Notes: generated by a model from the sequence alone, not told the origin. 64,000 nt of DNA from DAIDKA01 sp036267975 (GCA_036267975.1 DATAVA010000028.1:62001-126000), one strand, 5' to 3'; counted from the stretch's first letter, positions 8,708 to 17,444 are shown. Translations and numbers: made by a program.

Positions 8708-10593
8708 AAATTCCTCCTCTTTCGGCCGTGACGGCCGGCGCGCAGCGCTGGACCATGGTGGCACTCGCATGCCTGAGCGTCGCCTTCTGGATGCTCATCC
8801 ATCCGTATCGCGGCTTGGAACATGATTCAGTGCTCTACACCGTACTGGCGCTGGCACGCCTGCATCCTGCGGCGCTGGGACATGACCTGTTTGTCCGGTA
8901 CGGCGCCCAGGACCATTACACGATCTTCTCACCCTTGTTCGCCGCGGCAATCCAGGCCGCCGGCCTGGAACGCGCCGCCGCGATCATGATGTTCGCCACG
9001 TACATGGCATTCTTTGCTGCCGTATGGCTGCTCGCACGAAGACTCATGTCGGCCATCGACGCCTTGCTCGCGGTGGGTCTGCTGGTCGTGCTGCCATCGT
9101 GGTACGGATCCAATAGTGTTTTCGCCTATATCGAGGCGTTCCTGACGCCGCGGCAGTCGGCCGAGGCCTTTGCGCTGGCAGGCATCGCAGCAGCCCTGTA
9201 CTCCCGCCATGTTCTGGCGGGAGTGTGCATGCTCGTCGCACTACTGCTTCACCCCATCATCGCAGCCGCAGGCATTACGCTGTGGATCATCCTGTTCGCT
9301 GGCTTGCCGCGACCTCGAGTGACTGCAATCGTGATCGGCATCCTCGCCGTCGCACTGGTCGGTGCGTCCGCGGCCGGCCTCGGTCCGTTCGCGCACTTTG
9401 ATACCAATTGGCTGCATATCCTGCAGACGCGCCTCGCCTATCTCTTCCCCACCCGATGGTCGGTAGGCGAGTGGGTCGCTACGGGCATTCGGGCTGCGGT
9501 GCTCATTGTCGGAGTCGGCTACAGCAAGAACGAGGAGGTACGCAGGCTTTGCATTGCCACGCTGATCACCGTTGCACTGGGAATGCTGTTTGCCGTGGTC
9601 GAGAGTGACGGGCTGCACGTCATCGTTGCAGCGCAAATGCAGACCTGGCGCTGGCTGTGGCTGCTGGGAGTGCTGTCGGTATTGCTGACGCCCCCAATCG
9701 TGATCGACTGCTGGCGCTCGGGGGCCCTCGGGCGCGCCGCATCGGTGTTATTGCTCAGTGCGTGGCTGGCACGCAGTGAGCAATTCGCGATCCTACCCAT
9801 GCTGCTCGCCTGCATCGCCGCGGCGAGACCGCCGAGCGTGCGCGATCCCCGACTCGCGCGGCTCATTGAGGGTGGCGCATACATACTCCTCGCGGCCAGT
9901 CTCATCATCCTCGTGGGGGAGGTCCGCAATACGCTGCCCCAGCTGGATGTGATCCGCGCCGGGCATCGGCCCTACCTGGTTCGAATCGGCGAAGCCCAGG
10001 CGCTAGCCTATGGCGGACTGCTGCCGGCGGCCCTGCTGACGCTCGTATGGTGGTCGGCCCGCCACGCCACCCGCCGCAGCGCGGTACTGCTGGCTGGGAT
10101 GGGCGCCGTACTGCTGGTTTCAGTACTTTCCTATGCGGTACAAACCTGGACCCAATCCCGATACCCGCAAGATCGCTATCAGGCGTTCGCGCCGTGGCGC
10201 GCAGCGATACCGGAGAGTGCCGAAATTCTCTGGCCGGATCCTCCACCGGTGACCTGGTTCGAACTCGGGCGCGCCAGTTACTGGTCGCTCTATCAAATGG
10301 CCGGTATGGTATTTTCGCGCGATGTCACCATGGTCAGCACCAGCCGCGAGACAGCCGTCACACCCATTCTGCCGCTGCTGGGTCGAGCGTTGAGCAGCAC
10401 CAAACACTATTCGTTGACGGCTTCTCCGACGGATCCACATGGTTTGAAGGGCAGCCCGTGCCGACTGCCTGGCGTCACCTTTTATGCAAGTTGGGTGGAC
10501 CTCGGACCGACTCCCTATCCTCCGGTAGCCCCGGATGACGCAAAGCCGCATGAGATGCTGTACCTGTATCGCTGCGGCAATGATAGACACTGA
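8689..10593 (+). CDS. Large multi-pass membrane protein, unknown function (GT-C-like)
   Basis: 634 residues from ATG 8689, which overlaps the preceding gene by 19 bases; a GTG at 8653 would overlap by 55. About 10-12 hydrophobic helices are visible (for example WTMVALACLSVAFWMLI and AGVCMLVALLLHPIIAAAGI). The first loop has GLEHDSVLYTVLAL and LGHDLFVRYG, acidic residues placed like those of GT-C transferases. The C-terminal about 120 residues are hydrophilic with two Cys near the end (SPCRLPG, YRCGNDRH), probably a periplasmic domain. I cannot assign a family. Position between the other membrane protein and a GtrA gene suggests glycan transfer or export. Confidence 0.6.
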   Translation: MVGSQLKIPPLSAVTAGAQRWTMVALACLSVAFWMLIHPYRGLEHDSVLYTVLALARLHPAALGHDLFVRYGAQDHYTIFSPLFAAAIQAAGLERAAAIMMFATYMAFFAAVWLLARRLMSAIDALLAVGLLVVLPSWYGSNSVFAYIEAFLTPRQSAEAFALAGIAAALYSRHVLAGVCMLVALLLHPIIAAAGITLWIILFAGLPRPRVTAIVIGILAVALVGASAAGLGPFAHFDTNWLHILQTRLAYLFPTRWSVGEWVATGIRAAVLIVGVGYSKNEEVRRLCIATLITVALGMLFAVVESDGLHVIVAAQMQTWRWLWLLGVLSVLLTPPIVIDCWRSGALGRAASVLLLSAWLARSEQFAILPMLLACIAAARPPSVRDPRLARLIEGGAYILLAASLIILVGEVRNTLPQLDVIRAGHRPYLVRIGEAQALAYGGLLPAALLTLVWWSARHATRRSAVLLAGMGAVLLVSVLSYAVQTWTQSRYPQDRYQAFAPWRAAIPESAEILWPDPPPVTWFELGRASYWSLYQMAGMVFSRDVTMVSTSRETAVTPILPLLGRALSSTKHYSLTASPTDPHGLKGSPCRLPGVTFYASWVDLGPTPYPPVAPDDAKPHEMLYLYRCGNDRH

Positions 10594-10611
10594 TCTTCGT
10601 GTGTAGATTTC

Positions 10612-11013
10612 GTGGGTAATCTGATACGCGAAGCTGCGAAGTACGCAGCCGCCTCCGCCGTGGCGCTGCTCGCCGATGCCGGACTGCTGCTGGCGCTGAC
10701 GCGCTATGCCGGATGGCACTATCTGGTTGCAGCCGCGGTATCGTTCGTCGTCGGCGCCACGATTGCGTATACGCTGTCCGTGAAATTCGTATTCAGCGCT
10801 CATCGGCTGCACAACCGGGAGCTCGAATTTGCCAGTTTCATTCTCATCGGTCTGGTGGGATGGGCTATCAACCTGCTCGTCCTGTTCATTGCCCATGGGA
10901 AACTCGGTATCGATCTGGTCCTGGCGAAGGGGCTAGCGGCCAGCTGCACTTTCCTCACCAACTTTGCGCTGCGCCGGCAGCTGCTGTTTCGCGTTCGAGC
11001 GCTGGCCGTATGA
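10612..11013 (+). CDS. GtrA-like membrane protein
   Basis: 133 residues from GTG 10612. Four helices: YAAASAVALLADAGLLLAL, YLVAAAVSFVVGATIAYTLS, FILIGLVGWAINLLVLFIA and LVLAKGLAASCTFLTNFAL, with the family-typical NFALRRQLLF end. This is the second GtrA-type protein in the window and is not a close copy of the one at 3944-4381. Its stop overlaps the ATG of the downstream flavoprotein (ATGA), so both are translated together. GtrA members are implicated in flipping polyprenyl-linked sugars; here it may serve the GT-C-like proteins just upstream. Confidence 0.8.
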   Translation: MGNLIREAAKYAAASAVALLADAGLLLALTRYAGWHYLVAAAVSFVVGATIAYTLSVKFVFSAHRLHNRELEFASFILIGLVGWAINLLVLFIAHGKLGIDLVLAKGLAASCTFLTNFALRRQLLFRVRALAV

Positions 11014-12602
11014 GCCGCACCGCGGTCATCATCGGCGCGGGCCCTGCGGGTCTGACGGCAGCCTTCGAACTGCAACGCAGCTCGGATGTCAGGCCAATCG
11101 TATTCGAGATGGGTCAGCAGGTCGGCGGCATCTCCCGAACTATCAATTACCGAGGCAACCGCATGGACCTGGGCGGCCATCGGTTCTTTTCCAAGTCCGA
11201 CTGGGTCATGAACTGGTGGCAGTCGATGCTGCCGGTCGCAGCCGATGCCGGTTCACATTCCGCATCCATGCAGCTGGCTTATCAGGGCGAATCGCGCGAC
11301 TTCGCGCCCGCATCGCTCGCGGAGCTGCACGCCGATGAGGTGATGCTGGTGCGCAGCCGTTTGTCGCGCATTTTCTATCGCCGGCGGTTCTTCGATTATC
11401 CATTGAAGCTGAACCTGGCTACGCTTGCGAACTTGGGTGCGCCATACACGGCAGCCATCGGTGCGAGCTATGTCGCCGCCCGGTTGCATCCACGCCGCCC
11501 AGAAGTGACGCTGGAGGATTTCCTGGTCAACCGTTTCGGCCACACGCTGTACCGAACCTTTTTCAAGGATTACACCGAGAAAGTCTGGGGCGTGCCGTGC
11601 TCCGAAATCTCTGCCGAGTGGGGCGCGCAGCGCATCAAGGGTCTGTCGATCACCAAGGCCATTGCCCACGCTTTGCGCAAGCCGTTCCAGGGACGTGATA
11701 CTGCACAGAAGTCGACCGAGACGAGCCTGGTCGAGCGCTTCTTGTATCCGAAGCTCGGCCCCGGCCAGATGTGGGAGCGCGTGGCGAAGCGGGTCAGTGC
11801 AGCCGGCGGTGAAGTTCACCTGAACCACAGCGTCATCGGGCTGCATCGCGACGGTTGCAGAATCACCGCGGTGGACGTGCGCGACGCAGACAGCGGTGCG
11901 GTTCGCCCCGTTGCCTGTGACCAGCTGATCTCGACCATGCCGATCCGGGAACTCGTCGCGATGCTGCAGCCGCAGGATCCGCAGGTGCTGCGAGTTGCTT
12001 CGCAGCTGCCATATCGTGATTTCATCACCGCCGGCTTGCTGGTGCGGGCCATGCGCGGGGGACATCGCGACAGCGCCGCGAATGGCATGCCGCCGGACAA
12101 CTGGATCTACATCCAGGAGCCCGACGTGAAGCTCGGTCGCCTGCAGGTGTTCAACAATTGGAGCCCGGCGCTGGTAGCCGATCCGTCCACCATCTGGCTG
12201 GGTCTGGAGTACTTCTGCGCCGCGGGCGATGAGCTGTGGAGCATGAACGATGGCGATTTCCTGAACTTCGCGGCGGCCGAATTGGCCAAGATCGGCCTCA
12301 TCGCAGCTGAGGACGTGCTCGATGGAACGGTCGTGCGGGTACCGAAGGCCTATCCAGCCTATTTCGGTGCCTATAACGAGATTGGCCGGGTACGTGACTG
12401 GCTCGACACCTTCCCCAACCTCTACCCCGTCGGACGCAACGGCATGCATCGTTACAACAACCAGGATCATTCCATGCTGGCTGCCAAGGCCGCGGTGGAG
12501 AGCATTGCAAGCGGTAGCACCGATAAGTCGGCGCTGTGGGCAGTGAACGTGGAAGACGAGTATCACGAGACCGCTAGCCGCCCCTCAGGCTCGCCCCCTT
12601 AA
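11010..12602 (+). CDS. FAD-dependent oxidoreductase, UDP-galactopyranose mutase-like
   Basis: 530 residues from ATG 11010, overlapping the GtrA stop. The N-terminus is a Rossmann dinucleotide-binding motif (VIIGAGPAGLTAAFEL), followed by VGGISRTINYRGNRMDLGGH and FFSKSD. The FFKDYTEKVWGVP stretch and the closing YNNQDHSMLAAKAAVESI are typical of amine-oxidase/UGM-like flavoproteins common in polysaccharide loci. UGM converts pyranose to furanose nucleotide sugars. This protein is longer than classical UGM (about 380 residues), so a different sugar or polyprenyl-linked substrate is possible. It closes the plus-strand island operon; a strong hairpin follows at 12609-12633. Confidence 0.75.
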   Translation: MSRTAVIIGAGPAGLTAAFELQRSSDVRPIVFEMGQQVGGISRTINYRGNRMDLGGHRFFSKSDWVMNWWQSMLPVAADAGSHSASMQLAYQGESRDFAPASLAELHADEVMLVRSRLSRIFYRRRFFDYPLKLNLATLANLGAPYTAAIGASYVAARLHPRRPEVTLEDFLVNRFGHTLYRTFFKDYTEKVWGVPCSEISAEWGAQRIKGLSITKAIAHALRKPFQGRDTAQKSTETSLVERFLYPKLGPGQMWERVAKRVSAAGGEVHLNHSVIGLHRDGCRITAVDVRDADSGAVRPVACDQLISTMPIRELVAMLQPQDPQVLRVASQLPYRDFITAGLLVRAMRGGHRDSAANGMPPDNWIYIQEPDVKLGRLQVFNNWSPALVADPSTIWLGLEYFCAAGDELWSMNDGDFLNFAAAELAKIGLIAAEDVLDGTVVRVPKAYPAYFGAYNEIGRVRDWLDTFPNLYPVGRNGMHRYNNQDHSMLAAKAAVESIASGSTDKSALWAVNVEDEYHETASRPSGSPP

Positions 12603-12608
12603 GTGACA

Positions 12609-12633
12609 CAGCGCGTCACTTTGTGACGCGCTG
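12609..12633. terminator. Perfect hairpin after the island operon
   Basis: An 11-bp perfect stem (CAGCGCGTCAC / GTGACGCGCTG) with a TTT loop, 6 bases after the flavoprotein stop. There is no T-tract, so it may act as a processing or pausing hairpin rather than a full intrinsic terminator. It separates the island from pilA. Confidence 0.6.
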
Positions 12634-12738
12634 GCGAGCCAATCGTCGTCAGCTGGTGACGAGCCTAAGTTAAATGCCGAAACCGCGGCTGGTAATTAAT
12701 AACTTATAATTCAATGCCTTAATGAGCTATGGGCCGCT

Positions 12739-12753
12739 TGGCACGTGCCTTGC
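12739..12753 (+). promoter_or_regulatory. Sigma-54 promoter of pilA
   Basis: TGGCAC at 12739-12744 and TTGC at 12750-12753 place GG and GC exactly 10 bases apart, the -24/-12 spacing required by RpoN. Transcription should start near 12765, leaving about a 60-base leader before pilA. AT-rich DNA at about 12668-12720 upstream is where PilR would be expected to bind. Confidence 0.9.
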
Positions 12754-12824
12754 TCTCATTCCTCCGACGGCGGCTCCAGCGCCGCGAACAGATTTCTTCC
12801 TAAAGCTTCAGGAGTACCTCGAAC

Positions 12825-13328
12825 ATGAAATCAACGCAGAAGGGTTTTACCCTTATCGAATTGATGATCGTCGTCGCGATCATCGGCATTCTTGCCGCGA
12901 TTGCGATTCCGGCCTACCAGGACTACACCGTGCGCTCACAGGTGACAGAAGGCTTGAACTTGGCCAGCGCCGTGGAGACGGGCGTGGCCGAGTATTACGC
13001 CAATACGGGTAGTTTTCCTCCGACCAACTCTGAGGCCGGCATTGGTGTTGGAGTTGGCAGTGCGCCCAGCGGCAAGTACGTGACGGATGTCGAGATTGCC
13101 GCCGGCGGTATCACCGTCACCTACGGCAATCAGGTGAACGCCAACATCACGGGCGGCACCCTTGGCCTGACGCCGTATCTGAGCCCGAACCACGACGTGG
13201 TCTGGGTCTGCGGTCGGCACACTGCGCCTACCGGTGCCACCATCGGGACGGGCGTCACTGCCGGGGTAACTTCAGCCTCGCTGGCCGACAAGTATCTGTC
13301 CCAGGTCTGCCGCACTGGCGCCAACTAA
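12825..13328 (+). CDS. pilA: Type IV major pilin PilA
   Basis: 167-residue prepilin. A six-residue positively charged leader (MKSTQK) precedes the PilD cleavage site G|FTLIE. After cleavage the new Phe1 would be methylated and Glu5 is present. The hydrophobic N-terminal helix (LMIVVAIIGILAAIAIPAY) is the pilus core. The C-terminal Cys pair (VWVCGRH and SQVCRTG) would close the D-region loop. Downstream are the motor and platform genes pilB and pilC and the processing enzyme pilD. The gene has its own sigma-54 promoter and an intrinsic terminator, consistent with the high, separately controlled expression usual for the major pilin. The protein ends ...TGAN, without the terminal Ser used by TfpO-type pilin glycosylation. 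Confidence 0.95.
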   Translation: MKSTQKGFTLIELMIVVAIIGILAAIAIPAYQDYTVRSQVTEGLNLASAVETGVAEYYANTGSFPPTNSEAGIGVGVGSAPSGKYVTDVEIAAGGITVTYGNQVNANITGGTLGLTPYLSPNHDVVWVCGRHTAPTGATIGTGVTAGVTSASLADKYLSQVCRTGAN

Positions 13329-13358
13329 CCCGGACGCCCTGACTTACCGATCGTCCCA

Positions 13359-13382
13359 GAAGCCCCTCATTCGAGGGGCTTC
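13359..13382 (+). terminator. Rho-independent terminator of pilA
   Basis: A 10-bp stem (GAAGCCCCTC / GAGGGGCTTC) with an ATTC loop is followed by TTCTTTT, 30 bases after the pilA stop. It should insulate pilA transcription from pilB. Confidence 0.9.
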
Positions 13383-13523
13383 TTCTTTTGCGAGACCAAT
13401 CACGCAGACCTGCTGCCCAGTTGTGCGACTATCGGCGGTAGATTTGACAATTGCCTAGCCGGACGCGTTCGATACACTAGATTCTGCAGTCCTCAGGCAC
13501 CCAAGGTTGATTAGCGTAAGTCC

Positions 13524-15260
13524 ATGAATGAGAACGCCTCCGTAGCCTCCACACCCCGATCGGCGCTCGGCGGATTGCCGCAGCGCCTGGTCCAGGATGG
13601 CGTGGTCGAAGAGGCGGCCATGATGGAGGCGCTGGCCGCCACCAAGGATGGGGGCAGCATCGTCACGCAGCTGGTGAAAAGCGGTGCTGCCAATGCCCGC
13701 GACATCGCCATCGCCGCCTCCAGCGAGTTCGGCGTACCGCTGTTTGACCTGGATGCCAGCAACATCGACCCCGAGACCATTCGCCTGGTCAGCGAAAAGC
13801 TGCTGACCAAGCACCGGGTGCTGCCGGTTTTCAAGCGGGGCAAACGGCTGTTCCTGGCGGTCGCCGACCCCACCAACCTGCATGCCATTGATGAGATCAA
13901 GTTTCAAACCGGCATGGGCGTGGAGGCGGTTGTCGTCGAGGACGACAAGCTGCAGAAGGCCGTCGACAAAGCCGTCGAGCAGGCCGACAGCCAGATGCCC
14001 GCCTTCAGCGAAGAAGAGGGCATGGACCTCGACTCGCTCGAAGTCACCAGCGGTGATGACCGCCCGGACGACAAGGTCACTCGCGACGATGTCGAAGATG
14101 CGCCGATTGTCCGCTTCGTCAACAAGCTCATGCTGGATGCCATTCGCCGCGGCGCATCCGACATCCATTTTGAGCCCTACGAGAAGACCTACCGCGTGCG
14201 CTTCCGCATGGACGGCGTGCTGAAGGAAATCGCGCAGCCGCCGGTGCAGCTGGGCGGCAAGCTCGCCGCGCGTCTGAAGGTCATGTCGCGGCTCGACATC
14301 GCCGAGCGGCGTGTGCCCCAGGACGGCCGCATCAAGATGCGCCTGTCCAAGAACCGTGCCATCGACTTTCGCGTCAGCTCCTGTCCGACGCTGTACGGCG
14401 AGAAGATCGTGATGCGTATCCTGGATCCGTCCCAGGCGCAGCTGGGTATCGATGCGCTGGGTTATGAGCCCAAGCAGAAGGACCTATACGTCAAGTACCT
14501 CGCGAAACCGCAGGGCATGATCCTGGTGACCGGCCCGACCGGGAGCGGCAAGACCGTTTCGCTCTATACGGGGCTGAACATCCTCAACCGTGAAGACACC
14601 AATATCTCCACGGCCGAAGACCCTTCCGAAATCAATCTGCCGGGCGTCAACCAGGTCAACGTCAATCCCAAGGTGGGCTTGACCTTCGCGGCTGCCATGC
14701 GCGCCTTCCTGCGTCAGGACCCCGATGTCATCATGGTCGGCGAAATCCGCGACCTGGAAACGGCGGAAATCGCCATCAAGGCCGCGCAGACCGGACATCT
14801 GGTGCTGTCCACGCTGCACACAAACGATGCGCCGCAGACCCTGACGCGCCTCATCGACATGGGTGTAAAGCCCTACGCCATCGCAACCTCGGTGAGCCTG
14901 ATCATCGCCCAGCGGCTGGCGCGCCGTCTGTGTTCGAACTGCAAGGTTCCGATGGATGTCCCGCGCGAGGCGCTGATCAAGGAGGGCTTCCCGGCTGCGG
15001 ACATCGAGGGCGGGATGCGCATCTTCGCTCCCAAGGGCTGCGCCAACTGCACGGACGGCTACAAGGGCCGCGTGGGCATCTACCAGGTCATGCCCGTGAC
15101 CGACACCATCGCCCGCATCATTCTCGCCGGCGGCAGTGCCGTCGATATTTCGGACCAGTCCAACAAGGAAGGATTTTGGGATCTGCGCCGTTCGGGCCTC
15201 GAGAAGGTCAAGAGCGGGCTGACCAGTCTCGAAGAGATCAACAGCGTCACCATCGAATGA
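13524..15260 (+). CDS. pilB: Type IV pilus extension ATPase PilB
   Basis: 578-residue hexameric motor that drives pilin polymerisation from the cytoplasmic side of the inner membrane. The N-terminal MshEN/GspE-N region (residues about 10-150) is followed by the secretion ATPase domain. It has Walker A GPTGSGKT (about 337), the Asp box EDPSEI (about 365), the Walker B region RQDPDVIMVGEIRD (about 400) and the His box STLHTNDAPQT. Zinc is held by the tetracysteine motif CSNC (about 470) and CANC (about 506), which distinguishes PilB from PilT. The Asp box normally reads EDPVE, so the Ser is a departure. The gene has its own start after the pilA terminator and is followed by pilC after 17 bases. 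Confidence 0.95.
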   Translation: MNENASVASTPRSALGGLPQRLVQDGVVEEAAMMEALAATKDGGSIVTQLVKSGAANARDIAIAASSEFGVPLFDLDASNIDPETIRLVSEKLLTKHRVLPVFKRGKRLFLAVADPTNLHAIDEIKFQTGMGVEAVVVEDDKLQKAVDKAVEQADSQMPAFSEEEGMDLDSLEVTSGDDRPDDKVTRDDVEDAPIVRFVNKLMLDAIRRGASDIHFEPYEKTYRVRFRMDGVLKEIAQPPVQLGGKLAARLKVMSRLDIAERRVPQDGRIKMRLSKNRAIDFRVSSCPTLYGEKIVMRILDPSQAQLGIDALGYEPKQKDLYVKYLAKPQGMILVTGPTGSGKTVSLYTGLNILNREDTNISTAEDPSEINLPGVNQVNVNPKVGLTFAAAMRAFLRQDPDVIMVGEIRDLETAEIAIKAAQTGHLVLSTLHTNDAPQTLTRLIDMGVKPYAIATSVSLIIAQRLARRLCSNCKVPMDVPREALIKEGFPAADIEGGMRIFAPKGCANCTDGYKGRVGIYQVMPVTDTIARIILAGGSAVDISDQSNKEGFWDLRRSGLEKVKSGLTSLEEINSVTIE

Positions 15261-15277
15261 CTTGCAGGTACTAACGC

Positions 15278-16516
15278 ATGGCCACGGCAGCAACCACCCA
15301 GACCGTCAAAGGTATCCGCCGCGACACTCCCTTTACCTGGGAAGGTCGCGACAAGAAGGGCAACAAGGTCAAAGGCAAGAGCGTCGCGCCCGATGAGGCC
15401 GCACTGCGTGCCGATCTGCGCCGTCAGGGGATCGCCGCCTCCCGCATCCGCAAGCAGTCCACCAGCCTGCGCTCGGGCGGCAAGGTCAGGCCACAGGACA
15501 TTTCGGTGTTCATGCGCCAGCTCGCGACCATGCTCGCGGCAGGCATTCCGCTGGTGCAGGGACTGGAGATCGTGGGCGCCGGTCACGACAAACCGGCGGC
15601 GCAGAAGCTCATTCTCGGCATCAAGAGCGACATTGAAGCCGGCTCCACGTTGCATGAGGCGCTTGGCAGATACCCCCTGCACTTCGATAAGCTGACGACC
15701 AACCTGGTGGAGGCCGGCGAACACGCGGGCGCCCTCGAAAGCCTGCTGGACAAGATCGCCACCTACAAGGAAAAGACCGAGGCTTTGAAGAGCAAGGTCA
15801 AGAAGGCGCTGTTTTACCCGACAGCCGTGCTGGTCGTCGCCGTCATCGTCACGATCATCCTGCTGATCTTCGTGATCCCCCAGTTCGAGAGCCTGTTCAA
15901 GGGCTTCGGCGCGGACCTGCCGGCCTTCACCCAGATGGTCATCCATCTGTCGCGGTTCGTGCAGGCCGATGGCATCTTCATCGCGGTCGTGATCGGCGCC
16001 GCTATCTATACGTTCGTCTACTTCAAGAAGCGATCGCGCCGGATGCAGGAATTATTGGACCGCGCGTTGCTGAAGTTCCCGATCATCGGGCCCATCCTCA
16101 ACAAGTCGGCGATCGCGCGCTACGCGCGTACGCTGGCCACGATGTTCTCCGCCGGCGTACCCCTCGTTGAAGCACTGCAATCCGTGGCTGGCGCCTGCGG
16201 CAACATCGTGTTCGAGAATGCGGTCCTGCGCATGCGCGAGGAAGTTGCCACCGGCCAGCGCCTGCAGCGCGCCATGGAAAACACCGGGATTTTCCCCAAC
16301 ATGGTCGTGCAGATGATCGCTGTCGGTGAAGAATCCGGCTCGCTCGACACCATGGCCGGCAAGGTGGCGAGTTTCTATGAATCCGAAGTCGACAACGCCG
16401 TGGATGCGATGTCGAGTCTGCTCGAGCCGCTGATCATGGCGGTGCTCGGCGTGCTCGTCGGCGGTCTCGTGATTGCGATGTATCTGCCGATCTTCAAGCT
16501 CGGTTCGGTGGTGTGA
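15278..16516 (+). CDS. pilC: Type IV pilus inner-membrane platform protein PilC
   Basis: 412 residues, GspF/PilC family. It is the inner-membrane protein on which PilB and PilT act to add or remove pilin subunits. Two related cytoplasmic T2SSF domains are visible: FMRQLATMLAAGIPLVQGLE (about residue 77) and YARTLATMFSAGVPLVEALQ (about 280). Between and after them lie the membrane helices VLVVAVIVTIILLIFVIP, IFIAVVIGAAIYTFVYF and IMAVLGVLVGGLVIAMYLPI. The ending LPIFKLGSVV is typical of the family. It lies between pilB and pilD in the usual order. Confidence 0.95.
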   Translation: MATAATTQTVKGIRRDTPFTWEGRDKKGNKVKGKSVAPDEAALRADLRRQGIAASRIRKQSTSLRSGGKVRPQDISVFMRQLATMLAAGIPLVQGLEIVGAGHDKPAAQKLILGIKSDIEAGSTLHEALGRYPLHFDKLTTNLVEAGEHAGALESLLDKIATYKEKTEALKSKVKKALFYPTAVLVVAVIVTIILLIFVIPQFESLFKGFGADLPAFTQMVIHLSRFVQADGIFIAVVIGAAIYTFVYFKKRSRRMQELLDRALLKFPIIGPILNKSAIARYARTLATMFSAGVPLVEALQSVAGACGNIVFENAVLRMREEVATGQRLQRAMENTGIFPNMVVQMIAVGEESGSLDTMAGKVASFYESEVDNAVDAMSSLLEPLIMAVLGVLVGGLVIAMYLPIFKLGSVV

Positions 16517-16541
16517 CCGCCGCGGGCGAGGCTGATCGCGC

Positions 16542-17444
16542 ATGATGCTGCTGGATGCGCTGTCCGCCTCGCCGAGCTTCTTCATCAGTGCCGCGCTGGT
16601 GCTGGGGCTGCTGGTGGGCAGCTTCCTGAATGTGGTCATCTACCGCGTCCCGGTGATGCTGGAGCGCGAGTGGCGGCAGCAGTGCGCGCAACTGGCAAAC
16701 CCCGACGCGGCTGCCACGCCGCCCGAGCCGCGCTTCAACCTGGTGGTGCCGCGCTCGACCTGTCCGAAGTGCAATGCGCCCATCACGGCCCTGCAGAACA
16801 TCCCCGTCATCAGCTATCTGTTCCTGCGGGGACGCTGCGCCCGCTGCCACACGCGCATCAGCGTGCGTTATCCACTGATCGAGGCCCTGACGGGCGTACT
16901 GTCCGCACTGGTTGCCTGGAAATTCGGCTACGGCGCCCCGGTGCTGGCGGCACTCGTGCTCACCTGGTTCCTGATCGCCCTGACCTTCATCGACGTGGAC
17001 ACCCAGCTGCTGCCCGATTCGATGACCTTGCCGCTGGTATGGCTCGGTGTGGCCTCCAGCGCGTTCCTGGCGCGGAACCCGCAAGGCTTCCTGCCGGTGA
17101 CTCTCCACGACAGCATCGTCGGCGCCATGGCCGGGTACCTGAGCCTGTGGAGCATCTACCACGTGTTCAAGCTGCTGACGGGCAAGGATGGCATGGGCTA
17201 CGGGGACTTCAAATTGCTCGCCGCCATCGGCGCGTTCCTGGGCTGGCGCATGCTGCTGCCGACGGTATTGGGCGCAGCCGCGGTGGGCGCCGTGATCGGC
17301 GCCGTGATCCTGAGCATGAAGGGCAAGGGGCGCTCAGTGCCGATCGCCTTCGGGCCGTTCCTGGCAGCCTCGGGCTGGATCATGCTCATGTGGGGCCGCG
17401 ACCTGCTCGAGGGCTATCTCGGCCTTTTTGGTCTGCATTCTTGA
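16542..17444 (+). CDS. pilD: Prepilin peptidase / N-methyltransferase PilD
   Basis: 300-residue bifunctional membrane enzyme that cleaves the prepilin leader at G|F and methylates the new N-terminus. The cytoplasmic loop carries the paired zinc cysteines CPKC (about residue 74) and CARC (about 98). The two catalytic aspartates are in FIDVDTQLLPD and GYGDFKLLAAIGAFLGW. About eight helices are visible. It processes PilA from 12825 and minor pilins encoded elsewhere. Its stop overlaps the TTG start of coaE (TTGA), so the two are translationally coupled, an arrangement common in gammaproteobacteria. Confidence 0.95.
   Translation: MMLLDALSASPSFFISAALVLGLLVGSFLNVVIYRVPVMLEREWRQQCAQLANPDAAATPPEPRFNLVVPRSTCPKCNAPITALQNIPVISYLFLRGRCARCHTRISVRYPLIEALTGVLSALVAWKFGYGAPVLAALVLTWFLIALTFIDVDTQLLPDSMTLPLVWLGVASSAFLARNPQGFLPVTLHDSIVGAMAGYLSLWSIYHVFKLLTGKDGMGYGDFKLLAAIGAFLGWRMLLPTVLGAAAVGAVIGAVILSMKGKGRSVPIAFGPFLAASGWIMLMWGRDLLEGYLGLFGLHS

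Noticed and set aside
11253..12566. 437-codon open frame on the minus strand
   Set aside because: It lies wholly antisense to the FAD oxidoreductase, is low in recognisable motifs, and has the His/Gln/Arg-rich composition of a shadow frame in GC-rich DNA.
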